DNA of 64,000 nt from Methylovorus mays. GTDB lineage: Bacteria > Pseudomonadota > Gammaproteobacteria > Burkholderiales > Methylophilaceae. Shown piece by piece: positions 37,558 to 46,992 of the stretch. Position numbers and translations under genes: made by a program. The DNA is taken from NCBI RefSeq assembly GCF_020531915.1, contig NZ_JAJAVG010000003.1, forward strand, positions 124,001 through 188,000, written 5' to 3'. The number at the start of each line of letters is the position of its first letter. Position 1 is the stretch's first letter. The notes beneath the pieces were generated by a model that searched no databases, was not told the origin of the DNA, and saw only the letters and a program-made list of their open reading frames with translations.

Positions 37558-37816
37558 TGACGCGGCCTTCCGTAATGATGGTGCAGGAGACTCAGGCGTC
37601 TGTTTCGGCGAAGGCTAACTGGCGCATGCCAGTTAAGCGCAGCGGCCGTAGCCAAAACGCCAAGCCTGCAGAAAGGATTGCCAGCATGATGACGCGGCCT
37701 CCCGTAATGATGGTGCAGGAGAATCAGGCGTCTGTTTCGGCGAAGGCTAACTGGCGCATGCCAGTTAAGCGCAGCGGCTGTAGCCAAAACGCCAGCCTGC
37801 AGAAAGGATTGCCAGC
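37533..37816 (+). repeat. 131/132-bp tandem duplication between ftsW and murG
   Basis: The segment CCTGCAGAAAGGATTGCCAG occurs at 37533, 37665 and 37796, giving units of 132 and 131 bp. Each copy carries the ftsW tail, an AAAGGA ribosome site and an ATG. Within each full unit lies a perfect 8-bp stem (TAACTGGC gcat GCCAGTTA) inside a longer imperfect hairpin (37595-37661 and 37727-37793). The copies differ at only a few bases, so the duplication is recent or kept uniform. Confidence 0.92.
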
Positions 37817-37820
37817 ATGA
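37554..37820 (+). CDS. 88-codon tandem-repeat ORF between ftsW and murG
   Basis: ATG 37554 overlaps the ftsW stop by ATGA and the ORF stop overlaps murG ATG 37817 by ATGA. The product would be two 44-residue repeats ([31 protein letters not shown]...), then LQKGLPA, which is the ftsW tail read again because the second unit is one base shorter. It uses the same AAAGGA ribosome site as murG. The peptide is basic, has no membrane segment, and matches no family I know. It may be translated only to keep ribosomes coupled into murG, or be a by-product of the duplication. Confidence 0.4.
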   Translation: MMTRPSVMMVQETQASVSAKANWRMPVKRSGRSQNAKPAERIASMMTRPPVMMVQENQASVSAKANWRMPVKRSGCSQNASLQKGLPA

Positions 37821-38923
37821 GCAAGACGCTCCTGATCATGGCGGCTGGCACGGGCGGGCATGTGATGCCTGGTCTGGCAATTGCCGATGTGATGCAGCGT
37901 CGCGGCTGGCAGGTGCACTGGCTGGGCACGACGCATGGCATGGAAAACCGCCTGGTGCCGCCCAGTGGCATTGCCATGACACGGCTGGATTTTTCCGGGC
38001 TGCGCGGCAAGGGTTGGCTGCATACCGCCAAGGGCGTATTCAAGCTGCTGGCCGCCACATGGCAAGCCTGCAAGCTGATCAACCAGTTGCAGCCCGCCGC
38101 AGTGCTCGGTATGGGCGGCTATGTGACCGTGCCGGGTGGCTGGGCTGCCCGCTTGTGCAAGGTGCCGCTGGCACTGGTGAATGCGGATGCAGCGTTGCTG
38201 ATGTCGAATCGCGCCCTGGCCAAGTCCGCCAATCGCATCCTGTTTGGTTTTGAAGGCGGCGAAGGCGGCCTGGGTGGCATGGCCGTCAAGGCCCGTGTGA
38301 CAGGCAACCCTGTGCGCGCTGCGATTGTGGCAGTGCCTGCGCCGGAAGAGCGTTACGCCAAACGTCAGGGCCCGCTGCATCTATTGGTGGTGGGCGGCAG
38401 TCTGGGTGCGCAAGTGCTGAATGTAAACCTGCCACGTGCGTTGGCGCTGATTCCCATGGAGCAGCGCCCCACGGTAACCCATCAGTCTGGGGCTGATCAG
38501 GTGGATATGTTGCGGGCGGCCTATGCCGCTGCAGGCGTAGAAGCTGAGGTGCTGCCTTTTATTGAAGACATGGCCAAGGCGTATAGCGAAGCAGATGTAC
38601 TGGTGTGCCGCGCCGGTGCCATTACGGTGAGTGAACTGGCAGTGGCAGGCGTGCCTTCCATCCTGGTGCCACTGGTAGTGTCGACCACTTCGCACCAGCG
38701 TGACAACGCGGCCTGGATGGCGGCGCAAGGCGCTGCCGTGCATCTGCCGCAGCAGGAAATGACACCGCAACGTCTGGCCAATTTGCTGCAGGAACTGAAT
38801 CGCACGCGGCTGCTGGAAATGGCGCTGGCAGCGCGCAGTCTGGGCCGCCCACAGGCGACCGAGACCATCGCCAATGAACTGGAAAGTATGGCCCTGGCAT
38901 CCCGGGGTGGAGCTGCGATATGA
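37817..38923 (+). CDS. murG: UDP-GlcNAc transferase MurG (lipid II synthesis)
   Basis: MurG adds GlcNAc to lipid I at the cytoplasmic membrane face. The 368-residue protein has the two-Rossmann-domain GT-B layout: N-terminal [34 protein letters not shown], the central [29 protein letters not shown], and C-terminal [25 protein letters not shown], which binds UDP-GlcNAc. All are intact. The start ATG 37817 overlaps the stop of the repeat ORF. murC overlaps its end by four bases. Confidence 0.96.
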   Translation: MSKTLLIMAAGTGGHVMPGLAIADVMQRRGWQVHWLGTTHGMENRLVPPSGIAMTRLDFSGLRGKGWLHTAKGVFKLLAATWQACKLINQLQPAAVLGMGGYVTVPGGWAARLCKVPLALVNADAALLMSNRALAKSANRILFGFEGGEGGLGGMAVKARVTGNPVRAAIVAVPAPEERYAKRQGPLHLLVVGGSLGAQVLNVNLPRALALIPMEQRPTVTHQSGADQVDMLRAAYAAAGVEAEVLPFIEDMAKAYSEADVLVCRAGAITVSELAVAGVPSILVPLVVSTTSHQRDNAAWMAAQGAAVHLPQQEMTPQRLANLLQELNRTRLLEMALAARSLGRPQATETIANELESMALASRGGAAI

Positions 38924-40317
38924 AACATAAAGTGAAAAACGTGCATTTTGTCGGCATAGGCGGCTCGGGTATGAGCGGTATCGCCGAGGTGCTGCTGAAT
39001 CTGGGCTTTGGCGTCAGCGGGTCTGACCTGGCGAGCAACGCCACCACCCAGCGCCTCAATAGCCTGGGTGCCAAGGTGTACCAGGGCCATGAAGCCGCGC
39101 ATCTGAGCGATGCTGATGTCGTGGTGGTGTCGAGTGCGGTGAACGAGAGCAATCCGGAAATCATCGCCGCCCGCGCCAGCAATACGCCGGTGATTCCACG
39201 GGCGCTGATGCTGGCCGAGCTGATGCGTTTCCGGCAGGGCATTGCCGTGGCAGGCACGCATGGCAAGACCACCACCACCAGCCTGATCGCCAGCATTCTG
39301 GCCGAAGCGGGCATGGACCCGACCTTTGTCATCGGTGGTCGTCTGGAAGCCGCCAGCGCCAATGCGCGCCTCGGTACCGGTGAATTCATCGTGGCGGAGG
39401 CAGATGAGTCCGACGCTTCATTCCTGCACCTGTCGCCCGTGATTTCGGTGGTCACCAATATCGACGCCGATCATATGGATACCTACGGGCACGACTTTGA
39501 AAAGCTCAAGGGCGCGTTTGTCGAGTTCCTGCAGCAGCTGCCCTTCTGGGGCATGGCCGTGCTGTGCATTGATGACCCCAACATCCGGGCCATTTTGCCC
39601 AGCGTGACCAAGCCGATCATGCCGTATGGCTTTTCGGAAGATGCCCGCATCCGTGGCAAAAACGTGCGCGCGGATAACGGCACCATGCACTTCACGGTGC
39701 AACGCATTAACGGCGTGACCACCGAGTTTGATGTCACGCTCAACCTGCCCGGCAATCACTACGTGCTGAATGCCCTGGCGGCGATTGCCGTGGCGAGCGA
39801 ACTGAATGTACCCGATGCCGCCATCATCAAGGCGCTGCGTGAGTTCAAGGGTGTGGGGCGCCGCTTTGAGCGCTATGGCGAAGTGCCAGCCCGCAATGGC
39901 GGCAAATTTACGCTGATTGATGACTACGGCCATCACCCGGTGGAAATGCAGGCGGTGATTGCCGCTGCCCGTGGCGCATTCCCTGATCGCCGTCTGGTGC
40001 TGGCCTTCCAGCCGCACCGTTACACGCGGACCCGGGATTGCTTTGAGGATTTTGTAAAAGTGCTGTCGAGCGCCGATGCCGTGTTGCTGAGCGATGTATA
40101 TCCGGCAGGTGAAGCGCCTATCGTCGCTGCCGATGGTCGTGCGTTGGTACGCGCCATTCGCGTGGCAGGCAAGGTGGAACCCTTGTTTGTCGAGACGACC
40201 GCCGAGTTGCCAGAAGCCATTCTGGGCGTAGCGCAGGATGGCGATGTGGTGATTGTGATGGGCGCAGGCTCGATTGGCCAGGTGGCCGCCAAGACACGGG
40301 AGGCCGCGACGGCATGA
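38920..40317 (+). CDS. murC: UDP-MurNAc:L-alanine ligase
   Basis: MurC adds the first amino acid, L-alanine, to UDP-MurNAc. The 465-residue protein has the uridine-binding [30 protein letters not shown], the ATP loop [55 protein letters not shown] and [17 protein letters not shown]. It overlaps murG upstream and murB downstream. Confidence 0.96.
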   Translation: MKHKVKNVHFVGIGGSGMSGIAEVLLNLGFGVSGSDLASNATTQRLNSLGAKVYQGHEAAHLSDADVVVVSSAVNESNPEIIAARASNTPVIPRALMLAELMRFRQGIAVAGTHGKTTTTSLIASILAEAGMDPTFVIGGRLEAASANARLGTGEFIVAEADESDASFLHLSPVISVVTNIDADHMDTYGHDFEKLKGAFVEFLQQLPFWGMAVLCIDDPNIRAILPSVTKPIMPYGFSEDARIRGKNVRADNGTMHFTVQRINGVTTEFDVTLNLPGNHYVLNALAAIAVASELNVPDAAIIKALREFKGVGRRFERYGEVPARNGGKFTLIDDYGHHPVEMQAVIAAARGAFPDRRLVLAFQPHRYTRTRDCFEDFVKVLSSADAVLLSDVYPAGEAPIVAADGRALVRAIRVAGKVEPLFVETTAELPEAILGVAQDGDVVIVMGAGSIGQVAAKTREAATA

Positions 40318-41246
40318 TGGCCCAGCAGATCCCCATGCAAGGTGAACTGATGCTGAATGCGCCATTGGAGCGCTATACCAGCTGGCGCGTGGGTGGTCTG
40401 GCGGATCGTTTGTATATTCCGGCGGGGCTTCAGGATTTGCAGCAATTCATGCGCACGATGAGCAAGGACGAGCCCGTGCATTTCATTGGTCTCGGTTCCA
40501 ATCTGCTGGTGCGCGATGGCGGTGTGCGCGGCACGGTGATCGTGATGCATAACGTACTGACCGGGCTGGAGATGGTGAATGGCGAGCTCTATGCCGAAGC
40601 GGGCGTGACCTGCGCCAAGCTGGCCCGCTTCAGCGCCCGGCAAGGCTTGCAGGGGGGTGAGTTCATGGCAGGCATTCCCGGCACCGTGGGCGGTGCGCTG
40701 GCCATGAATGCAGGCTGCCATGGCGGCGAAACCTGGGACATCGTGCAGCGTGTGCTGACCATGGACCGTGAGGGCGAATTGCATGAGCGCAACCGTGCCG
40801 AGTTTCATGCCAGCTATCGGCATGTGGCGCTGGCTGGTCAGCCTGAGCATTGGCTGGGCGAGCAGGAATGGTTTATTGCCGCGTGGTTCAGTCTGGCGAC
40901 GGGCGATGCGGAAGAGGCTGAGCAAAAGATCAAGCAATTGCTGGCAAGGCGGCTCGCGACACAGCCGCTTAACCAGCCGAATGCAGGTTCGACCTTTCGC
41001 AATCCGCCAGGCGATTATGCCGCGCGGCTGATTGAAGAGTGCGGCCTCAAGGGTTACCAGATTGGTGGGGCGCAGGTATCGGAAAAGCATGCCAACTTCA
41101 TCGTTAACCTCGGTGGGGCAAGGGCGGCAGAAATTGAACAGCTGATTGCGCATATGCGCGAGTCGGTAAAAGCCAAGTTTGGCATTGAGTTGCAGCAGGA
41201 AGTAAGAGTGATAGGCGAGACGGAAACAGGAGAGCGGGAAGTGTAA
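40314..41246 (+). CDS. murB: UDP-N-acetylenolpyruvoylglucosamine reductase
   Basis: MurB reduces UDP-GlcNAc-enolpyruvate to UDP-MurNAc with NADPH and FAD. The 310-residue protein has the FAD-binding [85 protein letters not shown], and the C-terminal [25 protein letters not shown]. The serine typical of type I enzymes and the final Glu (RVIGE) are in place. Start overlaps murC. Confidence 0.96.
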   Translation: MMAQQIPMQGELMLNAPLERYTSWRVGGLADRLYIPAGLQDLQQFMRTMSKDEPVHFIGLGSNLLVRDGGVRGTVIVMHNVLTGLEMVNGELYAEAGVTCAKLARFSARQGLQGGEFMAGIPGTVGGALAMNAGCHGGETWDIVQRVLTMDREGELHERNRAEFHASYRHVALAGQPEHWLGEQEWFIAAWFSLATGDAEEAEQKIKQLLARRLATQPLNQPNAGSTFRNPPGDYAARLIEECGLKGYQIGGAQVSEKHANFIVNLGGARAAEIEQLIAHMRESVKAKFGIELQQEVRVIGETETGEREV

Positions 41247-41300
41247 ATGCGCAGGATAGCCTGCAAGGCTTACCTGCAAACACATGAACCAGCGGATGTG

Positions 41301-42209
41301 ATGATGAAAAATTTTGGAAAAGTGGCGGTATTGATGGGCGGGCGCTCCGGCGAACGCGAGGTCTCCCTGAAGAGCGGCGGTGCGGTGCTGGCTGCCCTGT
41401 TGCGTCAGGGCGTGGAGGCTGCTGCCTTTGATCCTGCCGAGCGCGATTTGCATGAACTGCTGGCATTTGATCGCGTGTTTATCTCGCTGCATGGCCGCTT
41501 TGGTGAAGATGGCACGGTGCAAGGCGCACTGGAGTTGATGGGCATTCCCTACACCGGCAGTGGTGTGCTGGCCTCCAGCGTGGGCATGGATAAATGGCGT
41601 ACCAAACTCTTGTGGCGCTCGGCGGGGATTGCAACGCCGGACTTTGAGCTGCTGGATGCCAGCAGCGACTTTGCCGCCGTGGAGCAGCGCCTGGGTCTGC
41701 CACTGTTCGTCAAGCCAGCCAATGAAGGCTCCAGCATCGGCATCAGCAAGGTCAAGCAGTCCGGCCAACTGAAAGCGGCATACGAACTTGCCGCCAAGTC
41801 CGATCCACTGGTGATCGCCGAGCGTTTTGTCGGTGGTGGCGAATATACCGTGGGCATTCTGGGCGATGAAGCTCTGCCCATCATCCGTATCGTGCCGGCC
41901 AACGAATTTTATGACTTTGAAGCCAAGTATCTGCGCGATGACACGCAGTACCTGTGCCCATGCGGTTTGCCCGCCGAGCAGGAAGCCCGCATCCGCGCTG
42001 AAGCGCTGCAAGCTTTCCGAGCCATTGGTGGCCGTGGCTGGGGCCGTGTGGATTTCCTGATGGATGAAAGCGGTCGCCATTACTTCCTGGAAGTGAATAC
42101 GTCGCCGGGCATGACAGACCACAGCCTGGTGCCGATGGCCGCCAAAGCCAATGGCATCAGCTTTGACGAATTGGTGATCCGCATACTGGAGTTGGCGCGT
42201 GTGGGATAA
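41301..42209 (+). CDS. ddl: D-alanine:D-alanine ligase
   Basis: Ddl makes the D-Ala-D-Ala used by MurF. From ATG 41301 it has 302 residues, the usual DdlB size: [95 protein letters not shown] and [20 protein letters not shown]. The frame is open to ATG 41247, one base after murB, and that ATG has a better ribosome site (GGGAAG). It would add 18 unusual residues. I chose the conserved start. It overlaps ftsQ by 11 bases. Confidence 0.93.
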   Translation: MMKNFGKVAVLMGGRSGEREVSLKSGGAVLAALLRQGVEAAAFDPAERDLHELLAFDRVFISLHGRFGEDGTVQGALELMGIPYTGSGVLASSVGMDKWRTKLLWRSAGIATPDFELLDASSDFAAVEQRLGLPLFVKPANEGSSIGISKVKQSGQLKAAYELAAKSDPLVIAERFVGGGEYTVGILGDEALPIIRIVPANEFYDFEAKYLRDDTQYLCPCGLPAEQEARIRAEALQAFRAIGGRGWGRVDFLMDESGRHYFLEVNTSPGMTDHSLVPMAAKANGISFDELVIRILELARVG

Positions 42210-42954
42210 ACCCCAGGTCCTGAACTGGATCGCTAACTTCCTGTTTGCGCTGGCGGCGGTGCTGATGCTGTATGGCGCGTTGTTTGTGGTGGTGCACCTG
42301 CCGATATTTCCTATTCGTCAGGTGCGGGTGGATGGCTCGCTGGACCATGTGACGCGCGAGCAGATCAAGCTGATTGTCAGCCGCCACTTGCAGGGGAATT
42401 TTTTCACAATGGACCTGGAGCAGGCGCGCAGTTCGTTTGAAAAACTGCCATGGGCAAGGTCGGTGACTGTACGCCGCCGCTGGCCGGACAAGCTGGAGGT
42501 GACGGTAGAAGAGCATAGGGAGCTGGCACGCTGGGGCGATATTGCGCTGGTGAATACCTATGGTGAGCTGTTTCATGCGGCTTCGGATAGCGACCTGCCG
42601 GTGTTTTATGGTCCCGGTGATGGCGTACATGAAGTCGCCGAGCACTACGGCAAATACAGCCAGTTATTGGCAACAGCGGGCATGCGCGTCAGTGAGCTGG
42701 TATTGACGCCGCGGCGCGCATGGCAGATACGCACTGACAAAGGCATGGTGATTGAGCTGGGGCGTGAGCAGATGGATGAGCGGCTGGAAAAGTTTGCGGA
42801 TGTATACCAAGGCACGCTTTCCAAGCTTGGCATAGCGGTGCGCTATGCCGATTTGCGATATCCGAACGGGTTTGCAGTACGCAAGCCTGAGACAGGCAAG
42901 GACGGGAAACCGGCCACGAACGAGCCGATAACAGCCAAAGCGCGGGCGGCATAA
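42199..42954 (+). CDS. ftsQ: Cell division protein FtsQ
   Basis: The 251-residue bitopic protein has a membrane helix at about residues 9-32 ([21 protein letters not shown]). A POTRA domain follows ([24 protein letters not shown]), then the FtsQ beta-domain ([29 protein letters not shown]) and a C-terminal tail ([14 protein letters not shown]). FtsQ links FtsL/FtsB into the divisome. The start is GTG inside the end of ddl. The following 37 bases hold the ftsA ribosome site. Confidence 0.93.
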   Translation: MWDKPQVLNWIANFLFALAAVLMLYGALFVVVHLPIFPIRQVRVDGSLDHVTREQIKLIVSRHLQGNFFTMDLEQARSSFEKLPWARSVTVRRRWPDKLEVTVEEHRELARWGDIALVNTYGELFHAASDSDLPVFYGPGDGVHEVAEHYGKYSQLLATAGMRVSELVLTPRRAWQIRTDKGMVIELGREQMDERLEKFADVYQGTLSKLGIAVRYADLRYPNGFAVRKPETGKDGKPATNEPITAKARAA

Positions 42955-42991
42955 GCACCACAATGAATGAATTGAAATACTGGAGAAATCA

Positions 42992-44230
42992 ATGAGCAGG
43001 GTTAGAGATGATAAGAATCTTATCGTCGGACTGGATGTCGGCACATCGAAGATCGTCGCCATTGTGGCGGAGTTGCAGCCCGACGGTGGACTGAAAGTCA
43101 TTGGTCTCGGTCAGCATGCCTCGCGCGGCTTGAAAAAAGGCGTGGTGGTCAATATCGACTCCACCGTGCAGGCCATCCAGCGCGCGCTGGAAGAAGCCGA
43201 ACTGATGGCGGACTGCAAGATCAGCACGGTGTTTACCGGTATTGCCGGCAGCCATATCAAGAGCCTGAATTCGCATGGCATGGTGAAAATCAAGGATGCC
43301 GAAGTCACGCAGATGGATGTGGACCGCGTGATTGAAACGGCGCGTGCGATTGCATTGCCATCCGATCAGCAGATTCTGCATATCCTCACGCAGGAATTCA
43401 TTATCGACGGCCAGGAGGATGTGCGCGAACCGCATGGCATGAGCGGCATGAAGCTGGAGGTGAAGGTGCATATCGTCACCGGCGCCGTGGCCGCTGCGCA
43501 AAACATCGTCAAATGCATCAAGCGCTGCGGTCTGGAAGTCACGGACCTGATTCTGCAACCGCTGGCTTCCAGCATGGCGGTGCTGACCGAAGACGAAAAA
43601 GAGCTGGGTGTTTGCCTGGTGGATATCGGCGGCGGTACGACGGATATTGCCGTGTTCAAGCAAGGCGCGATTCGCCATACCGCGGTGGTGCCGATTGCCG
43701 GTGACCAGATTACCAATGACGTGGCCGTGGCGTTCCGCACGCCTACGCAATCCGCCGAGGAAATCAAGATCAAGCATGGTTGTGCCTTGCGCCAGCTGGC
43801 GGATCCACGCGAAGTGGTGGAAGTGCCCGGGGTGGATAACCGTGATCCGCGCGAATTGTCGGTGCAGACCCTGGCGGAAGTCATCGAGCCGCGCGTGGTT
43901 GAGCTGTATGAGTTTGTACTGGGCGAACTGCGTCGCAGTGGTATGGAGGAGATGATTGCTTCCGGCATTGTCATCACCGGCGGCTCCGCCATGATGCGCG
44001 GCATGGTCGAGCTCGGTGAAGAGATTTTCCACATGCCGGTACGTCTGGGCATGCCGCGTTATGTAGGCGGCTTGTCAGAAGTGGTCGGCAATCCCCGCTA
44101 TGCAACAGGCGTCGGCCTGGTGCTGATGGGCAAGCAGCAGATCGAGCGTCAGCTGCAAGGGCAAATGGAATCCACGTCCTTGAGCCAGATTTTCAGCAGG
44201 ATGAAGAGCTGGTTCCAGGGCAATTTTTAG
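42992..44230 (+). CDS. ftsA: Cell division protein FtsA
   Basis: This actin-like ATPase tethers FtsZ to the membrane. The 412-residue protein has VGLDVGTSKIVAIVAEL (phosphate 1), the 1C domain, CLVDIGGGTTDIAVFKQGAIRHT (phosphate 2), ITGGSAMMRGMVELGE, and a C-terminal amphipathic helix (SQIFSRMKSWFQGNF) that serves as the membrane target. GGAG precedes ATG 42992. An 80-base gap separates it from ftsZ, longer than elsewhere in the cluster, and may hold an internal promoter. Confidence 0.96.
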   Translation: MSRVRDDKNLIVGLDVGTSKIVAIVAELQPDGGLKVIGLGQHASRGLKKGVVVNIDSTVQAIQRALEEAELMADCKISTVFTGIAGSHIKSLNSHGMVKIKDAEVTQMDVDRVIETARAIALPSDQQILHILTQEFIIDGQEDVREPHGMSGMKLEVKVHIVTGAVAAAQNIVKCIKRCGLEVTDLILQPLASSMAVLTEDEKELGVCLVDIGGGTTDIAVFKQGAIRHTAVVPIAGDQITNDVAVAFRTPTQSAEEIKIKHGCALRQLADPREVVEVPGVDNRDPRELSVQTLAEVIEPRVVELYEFVLGELRRSGMEEMIASGIVITGGSAMMRGMVELGEEIFHMPVRLGMPRYVGGLSEVVGNPRYATGVGLVLMGKQQIERQLQGQMESTSLSQIFSRMKSWFQGNF

Positions 44231-44310
44231 TGGCAGGCAGTAGCAGCTTCAGTAGTAGATCGTGATTTACAGGCAGATTTTGTTAGGCAGACAACAAGGA
44301 GGATGTACAG

Positions 44311-45483
44311 ATGTTTGAAATTATGGACAGGGACTCGCAAGAGGCGGTTATCAAGGTTATCGGCGTGGGTGGTTGCGGTGGCAATGCCGTTGCCCACATG
44401 ATCGAAAAAGCGGTAGGGGGCGTGGAGTTCATTTGCGCCAATACCGACATGCAGGCATTGAAGAAAAGCAATGCCAAGACCGTGCTGCAAATTGGGACGG
44501 ATATTACCAAGGGTCTGGGCGCTGGTGCTCGTCCTGAAATCGGCCGCGAAGCCGCACTGGAAGACCGTGATCGCATCGCGGAAGTGATTGATGGCGCGGA
44601 CATGCTGTTCATCGCCGCTGGCATGGGCGGTGGCACCGGCACCGGCGCTGCTCCTATCATTGCCGAAGTGGCCAAGGAAATGGGCATTCTGACCGTTGCT
44701 GTCGTGACCAAGCCATTTGCCTTTGAAGGCAAGCGCACCAAGGTTGCACAAGAAGGGTTGGAGGAACTTTCCAAGCATGTGGATTCTCTGATTATCATCC
44801 CGAACGAGAAGCTGATGCAGGTATTGGGTGAAGATGTGCCTTTCCTCGAAGCATTCCAGGCCGCCAACGACGTGTTGCATAACGCCGTGGCCGGTATTGC
44901 CGAAATCATCAATTGCCCAGGTCTGGTCAACGTCGACTTTGCCGACGTGCGTACCGTGATGTCCGAAATGGGCATGGCCATGATGGGTTCCGCACTGGCT
45001 ACTGGTCCAGATCGCGCTCGCATTGCCGCTGAGCAGGCCGTTGCCAGCCCGCTGCTGGAAGATGTGAATCTGGCTAACGCCCGTGGGGTTCTGGTGAACA
45101 TCACCGCCAGCACCTCGTTCAAGATGAAGGAATATTATGACGTGATGAACACCATCAAGGCGTTCACTGCAGAAGATGCGACCGTCATCGTGGGCAACGT
45201 GGTGGATGAAAGCATTGGGGATGGCTTGCGCGTGACCATGGTAGCTACTGGTCTGAATGGCATTGTGGCGGGCCGTCGTCAGCAAAAACCTGAATTGCGC
45301 GTCATGACGCAGGTGCGTGATGGTACGACCAACCAGCCGATGTTTGTGGGTGGTGGCGTTGTGGAAGACGAAAGCCCAGCGGTATTCAGCAGCAACGGCC
45401 GCCGTGCTCAGGTTGAAGCGATGAAGCTGTCTGGTGTGGAGGAATACGATATTCCTGCCTTCCTGCGCAAACAGGCTGACTAG
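44311..45483 (+). CDS. ftsZ: Cell division GTPase FtsZ
   Basis: The tubulin-like GTPase forms the Z ring. The 390-residue protein has IKVIGVGGCGGNAVAHMI, the GTP loop GMGGGTGTGAAP (about residues 103-114), the T7 catalytic segment NVDFADVRTVMSE, and the C-terminal conserved peptide EYDIPAFLRKQAD that binds FtsA and other partners. A strong AAGGAGG precedes ATG 44311 by six bases, consistent with high translation relative to neighbours. Confidence 0.97.
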   Translation: MFEIMDRDSQEAVIKVIGVGGCGGNAVAHMIEKAVGGVEFICANTDMQALKKSNAKTVLQIGTDITKGLGAGARPEIGREAALEDRDRIAEVIDGADMLFIAAGMGGGTGTGAAPIIAEVAKEMGILTVAVVTKPFAFEGKRTKVAQEGLEELSKHVDSLIIIPNEKLMQVLGEDVPFLEAFQAANDVLHNAVAGIAEIINCPGLVNVDFADVRTVMSEMGMAMMGSALATGPDRARIAAEQAVASPLLEDVNLANARGVLVNITASTSFKMKEYYDVMNTIKAFTAEDATVIVGNVVDESIGDGLRVTMVATGLNGIVAGRRQQKPELRVMTQVRDGTTNQPMFVGGGVVEDESPAVFSSNGRRAQVEAMKLSGVEEYDIPAFLRKQAD

Positions 45484-45492
45484 CCAGTACAG

Positions 45493-45542
45493 CATCAACG
45501 TCTGACCTGGTGTCGTCAGGACGCAGGCTGTCAGCGTTGATG
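45493..45542 (+). terminator. Long hairpin after ftsZ
   Basis: CATCAACG plus CTGAC (45493-45506) pair with GTCAG plus CGTTGATG (45530-45542), a 13-bp stem with one bulged base and a loop of about 23 bases. It lies 10 bases after the ftsZ stop. There is no T-run, so it may act as a transcript-end or RNA-stabilising element separating ftsZ from lpxC. Confidence 0.5.
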
Positions 45543-45633
45543 CAGGGGGCAACCCCGAATGTAAAAGCCAGTAAAACAGGCGAAAACCATGGGGTTGTCG
45601 CCTGAGGAAAGCTGCCGGCTATGGCGGCGCATA

Positions 45634-45642
45634 TGCTATGAT
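45634..45642 (+). promoter_or_regulatory. Extended -10 promoter upstream of lpxC
   Basis: TGCTATGAT (TGn plus TATGAT) lies 85 bases before lpxC. No good -35 is seen. Together with the hairpin after ftsZ it suggests lpxC has its own transcription. Confidence 0.5.
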
Positions 45643-45726
45643 GTTGAAATAATTGAGGTTAATGCCGCAGTGTTTAACGCTGCGGCCCAAGTGTTAACGG
45701 GTTGTATACCCAGGGTGTAAGAAATC

Positions 45727-46656
45727 ATGTTGAAACAACGCACACTGAAAACCGTGATCCGCGCCACCGGCGTCGGGCTGCATACAGGAGACAAGGTCGA
45801 GATGACCTTGCGCCCGGCTGCGCCCGATACCGGAATTGTGTTCCGTCGTGTCGATCTGCCCGATACGGCGGCATTCAAGGTGCAACCTCAATTCGTTACC
45901 GATACCCGTTTGTGCTCAGCCTTGGAGCATGGCGGCAGTCGCGTAGCCACCGTCGAGCATTTGATGTCAGCCCTGGCCGGCCTTGGTGTAGATAATGTAC
46001 AGGTCGACCTGACCGCCGGCGAAGTGCCCATCATGGATGGCAGTGCCGGTCCGTTTGTCTTCCTGCTGCAGCAGGCAGGGATAGTCGAACAGCCTGCGCT
46101 CAAGAAATTCATTCGTATCAAGAAAACGGTGGAAGTCCGGGATGGCGACAAGTGGGTGCGGTTTGACCCCTATTTCGGCTTCAAGCTGGACTTCACCATC
46201 GATTTCAATCATCCGGTGTTTGAACACAGCGGCAAGCGCGTCGTGATTGATTTTGCCGATAACTCCTATATCAAGGAGATCAGCCGTGCGCGTACTTTCG
46301 GCTTCATGCATGAAGTCGAGTATCTGCGATCCAACGGCCTGGCACGTGGCGGTAGTCTGGATAATGCCATCGTGCTCGATGAATACCGCGTGCTGAATAA
46401 TGATGGCTTGCGCTATGACGATGAGTTCGCCAAGCACAAGGTGCTGGATGCCATTGGCGATCTCTATGTCCTGGGCCATCCGGTAATAGGCGCGTATACC
46501 GCCTATAAATCTGGCCATGCCATGAACAATCAGCTGTTGCGCGATCTGTTGGCCGATCAGGAAGCGTGGGAATATGCCACCTTCGAGCGTACCGAAGAAG
46601 CGCCTAGTGGTTTTCAGGCGCCCATCGGCATGCCACCTGTATTGCAATACGCCTGA
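45727..46656 (+). CDS. lpxC: UDP-3-O-acyl-N-acetylglucosamine deacetylase
   Basis: LpxC is the committed zinc deacetylase of lipid A synthesis. The 309-residue protein has [27 protein letters not shown], the first zinc His in [17 protein letters not shown] (near residue 78), [15 protein letters not shown], the [21 protein letters not shown] segment with zinc His and Asp, and the catalytic His near the end in KSGHAMNN. It closes the dcw cluster, as in many proteobacteria. Confidence 0.96.
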   Translation: MLKQRTLKTVIRATGVGLHTGDKVEMTLRPAAPDTGIVFRRVDLPDTAAFKVQPQFVTDTRLCSALEHGGSRVATVEHLMSALAGLGVDNVQVDLTAGEVPIMDGSAGPFVFLLQQAGIVEQPALKKFIRIKKTVEVRDGDKWVRFDPYFGFKLDFTIDFNHPVFEHSGKRVVIDFADNSYIKEISRARTFGFMHEVEYLRSNGLARGGSLDNAIVLDEYRVLNNDGLRYDDEFAKHKVLDAIGDLYVLGHPVIGAYTAYKSGHAMNNQLLRDLLADQEAWEYATFERTEEAPSGFQAPIGMPPVLQYA

Positions 46657-46672
46657 AATCGGGTAAACCCTG

Positions 46673-46855
46673 ATGCTGGTCCTGCGACTTTTACTGGTCA
46701 TCGGGGTTATCGCGGTGGCTGTCTCCCTGGCGGTTTACCTGCTGTCTGGCGATAAACGCTACCTTCGCTTCTCCTGGCAATTGATCAAGTTCACGGGTGT
46801 TTTGCTGTTCGTGGCTGCTGTCATCATGGCCATGGGCCGCATTATTCTGTTCTGA
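46673..46855 (+). CDS. Small membrane protein with two helices
   Basis: The 60-residue product has two strong membrane helices (about 3-24 and 39-58) joined by a basic loop (SGDKRYLRFSWQL). I know of no assigned function. It starts 16 bases after lpxC and is likely cotranscribed, though no clear ribosome site is visible before ATG 46673. The length, the helix-loop-helix layout and the position suggest a genuine small gene. Confidence 0.6.
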   Translation: MLVLRLLLVIGVIAVAVSLAVYLLSGDKRYLRFSWQLIKFTGVLLFVAAVIMAMGRIILF

Positions 46856-46992
46856 TTTCATTGTTGTAACTCCCAGGTCTCTGGACTTGCTTGCCTCGGC
46901 AGATTGCGTGGCAAAACCGGTCCTATTCGTGCCCCATAGCCAGTAGCCCTGTGCTATGCTTTTCTCAGTAGTAATCGACACAGGCTTTACCC

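Noticed and set aside
37518-37820. CRISPR-like array from repeated sequence
   Set aside because: Only two adjacent head-to-tail units of 131/132 bp, with no spacers and no cas genes.
40020-42122. 700-codon minus-strand frame opposite murC, murB and ddl
   Set aside because: Shadow of three well-identified genes; no ribosome site and no domain.
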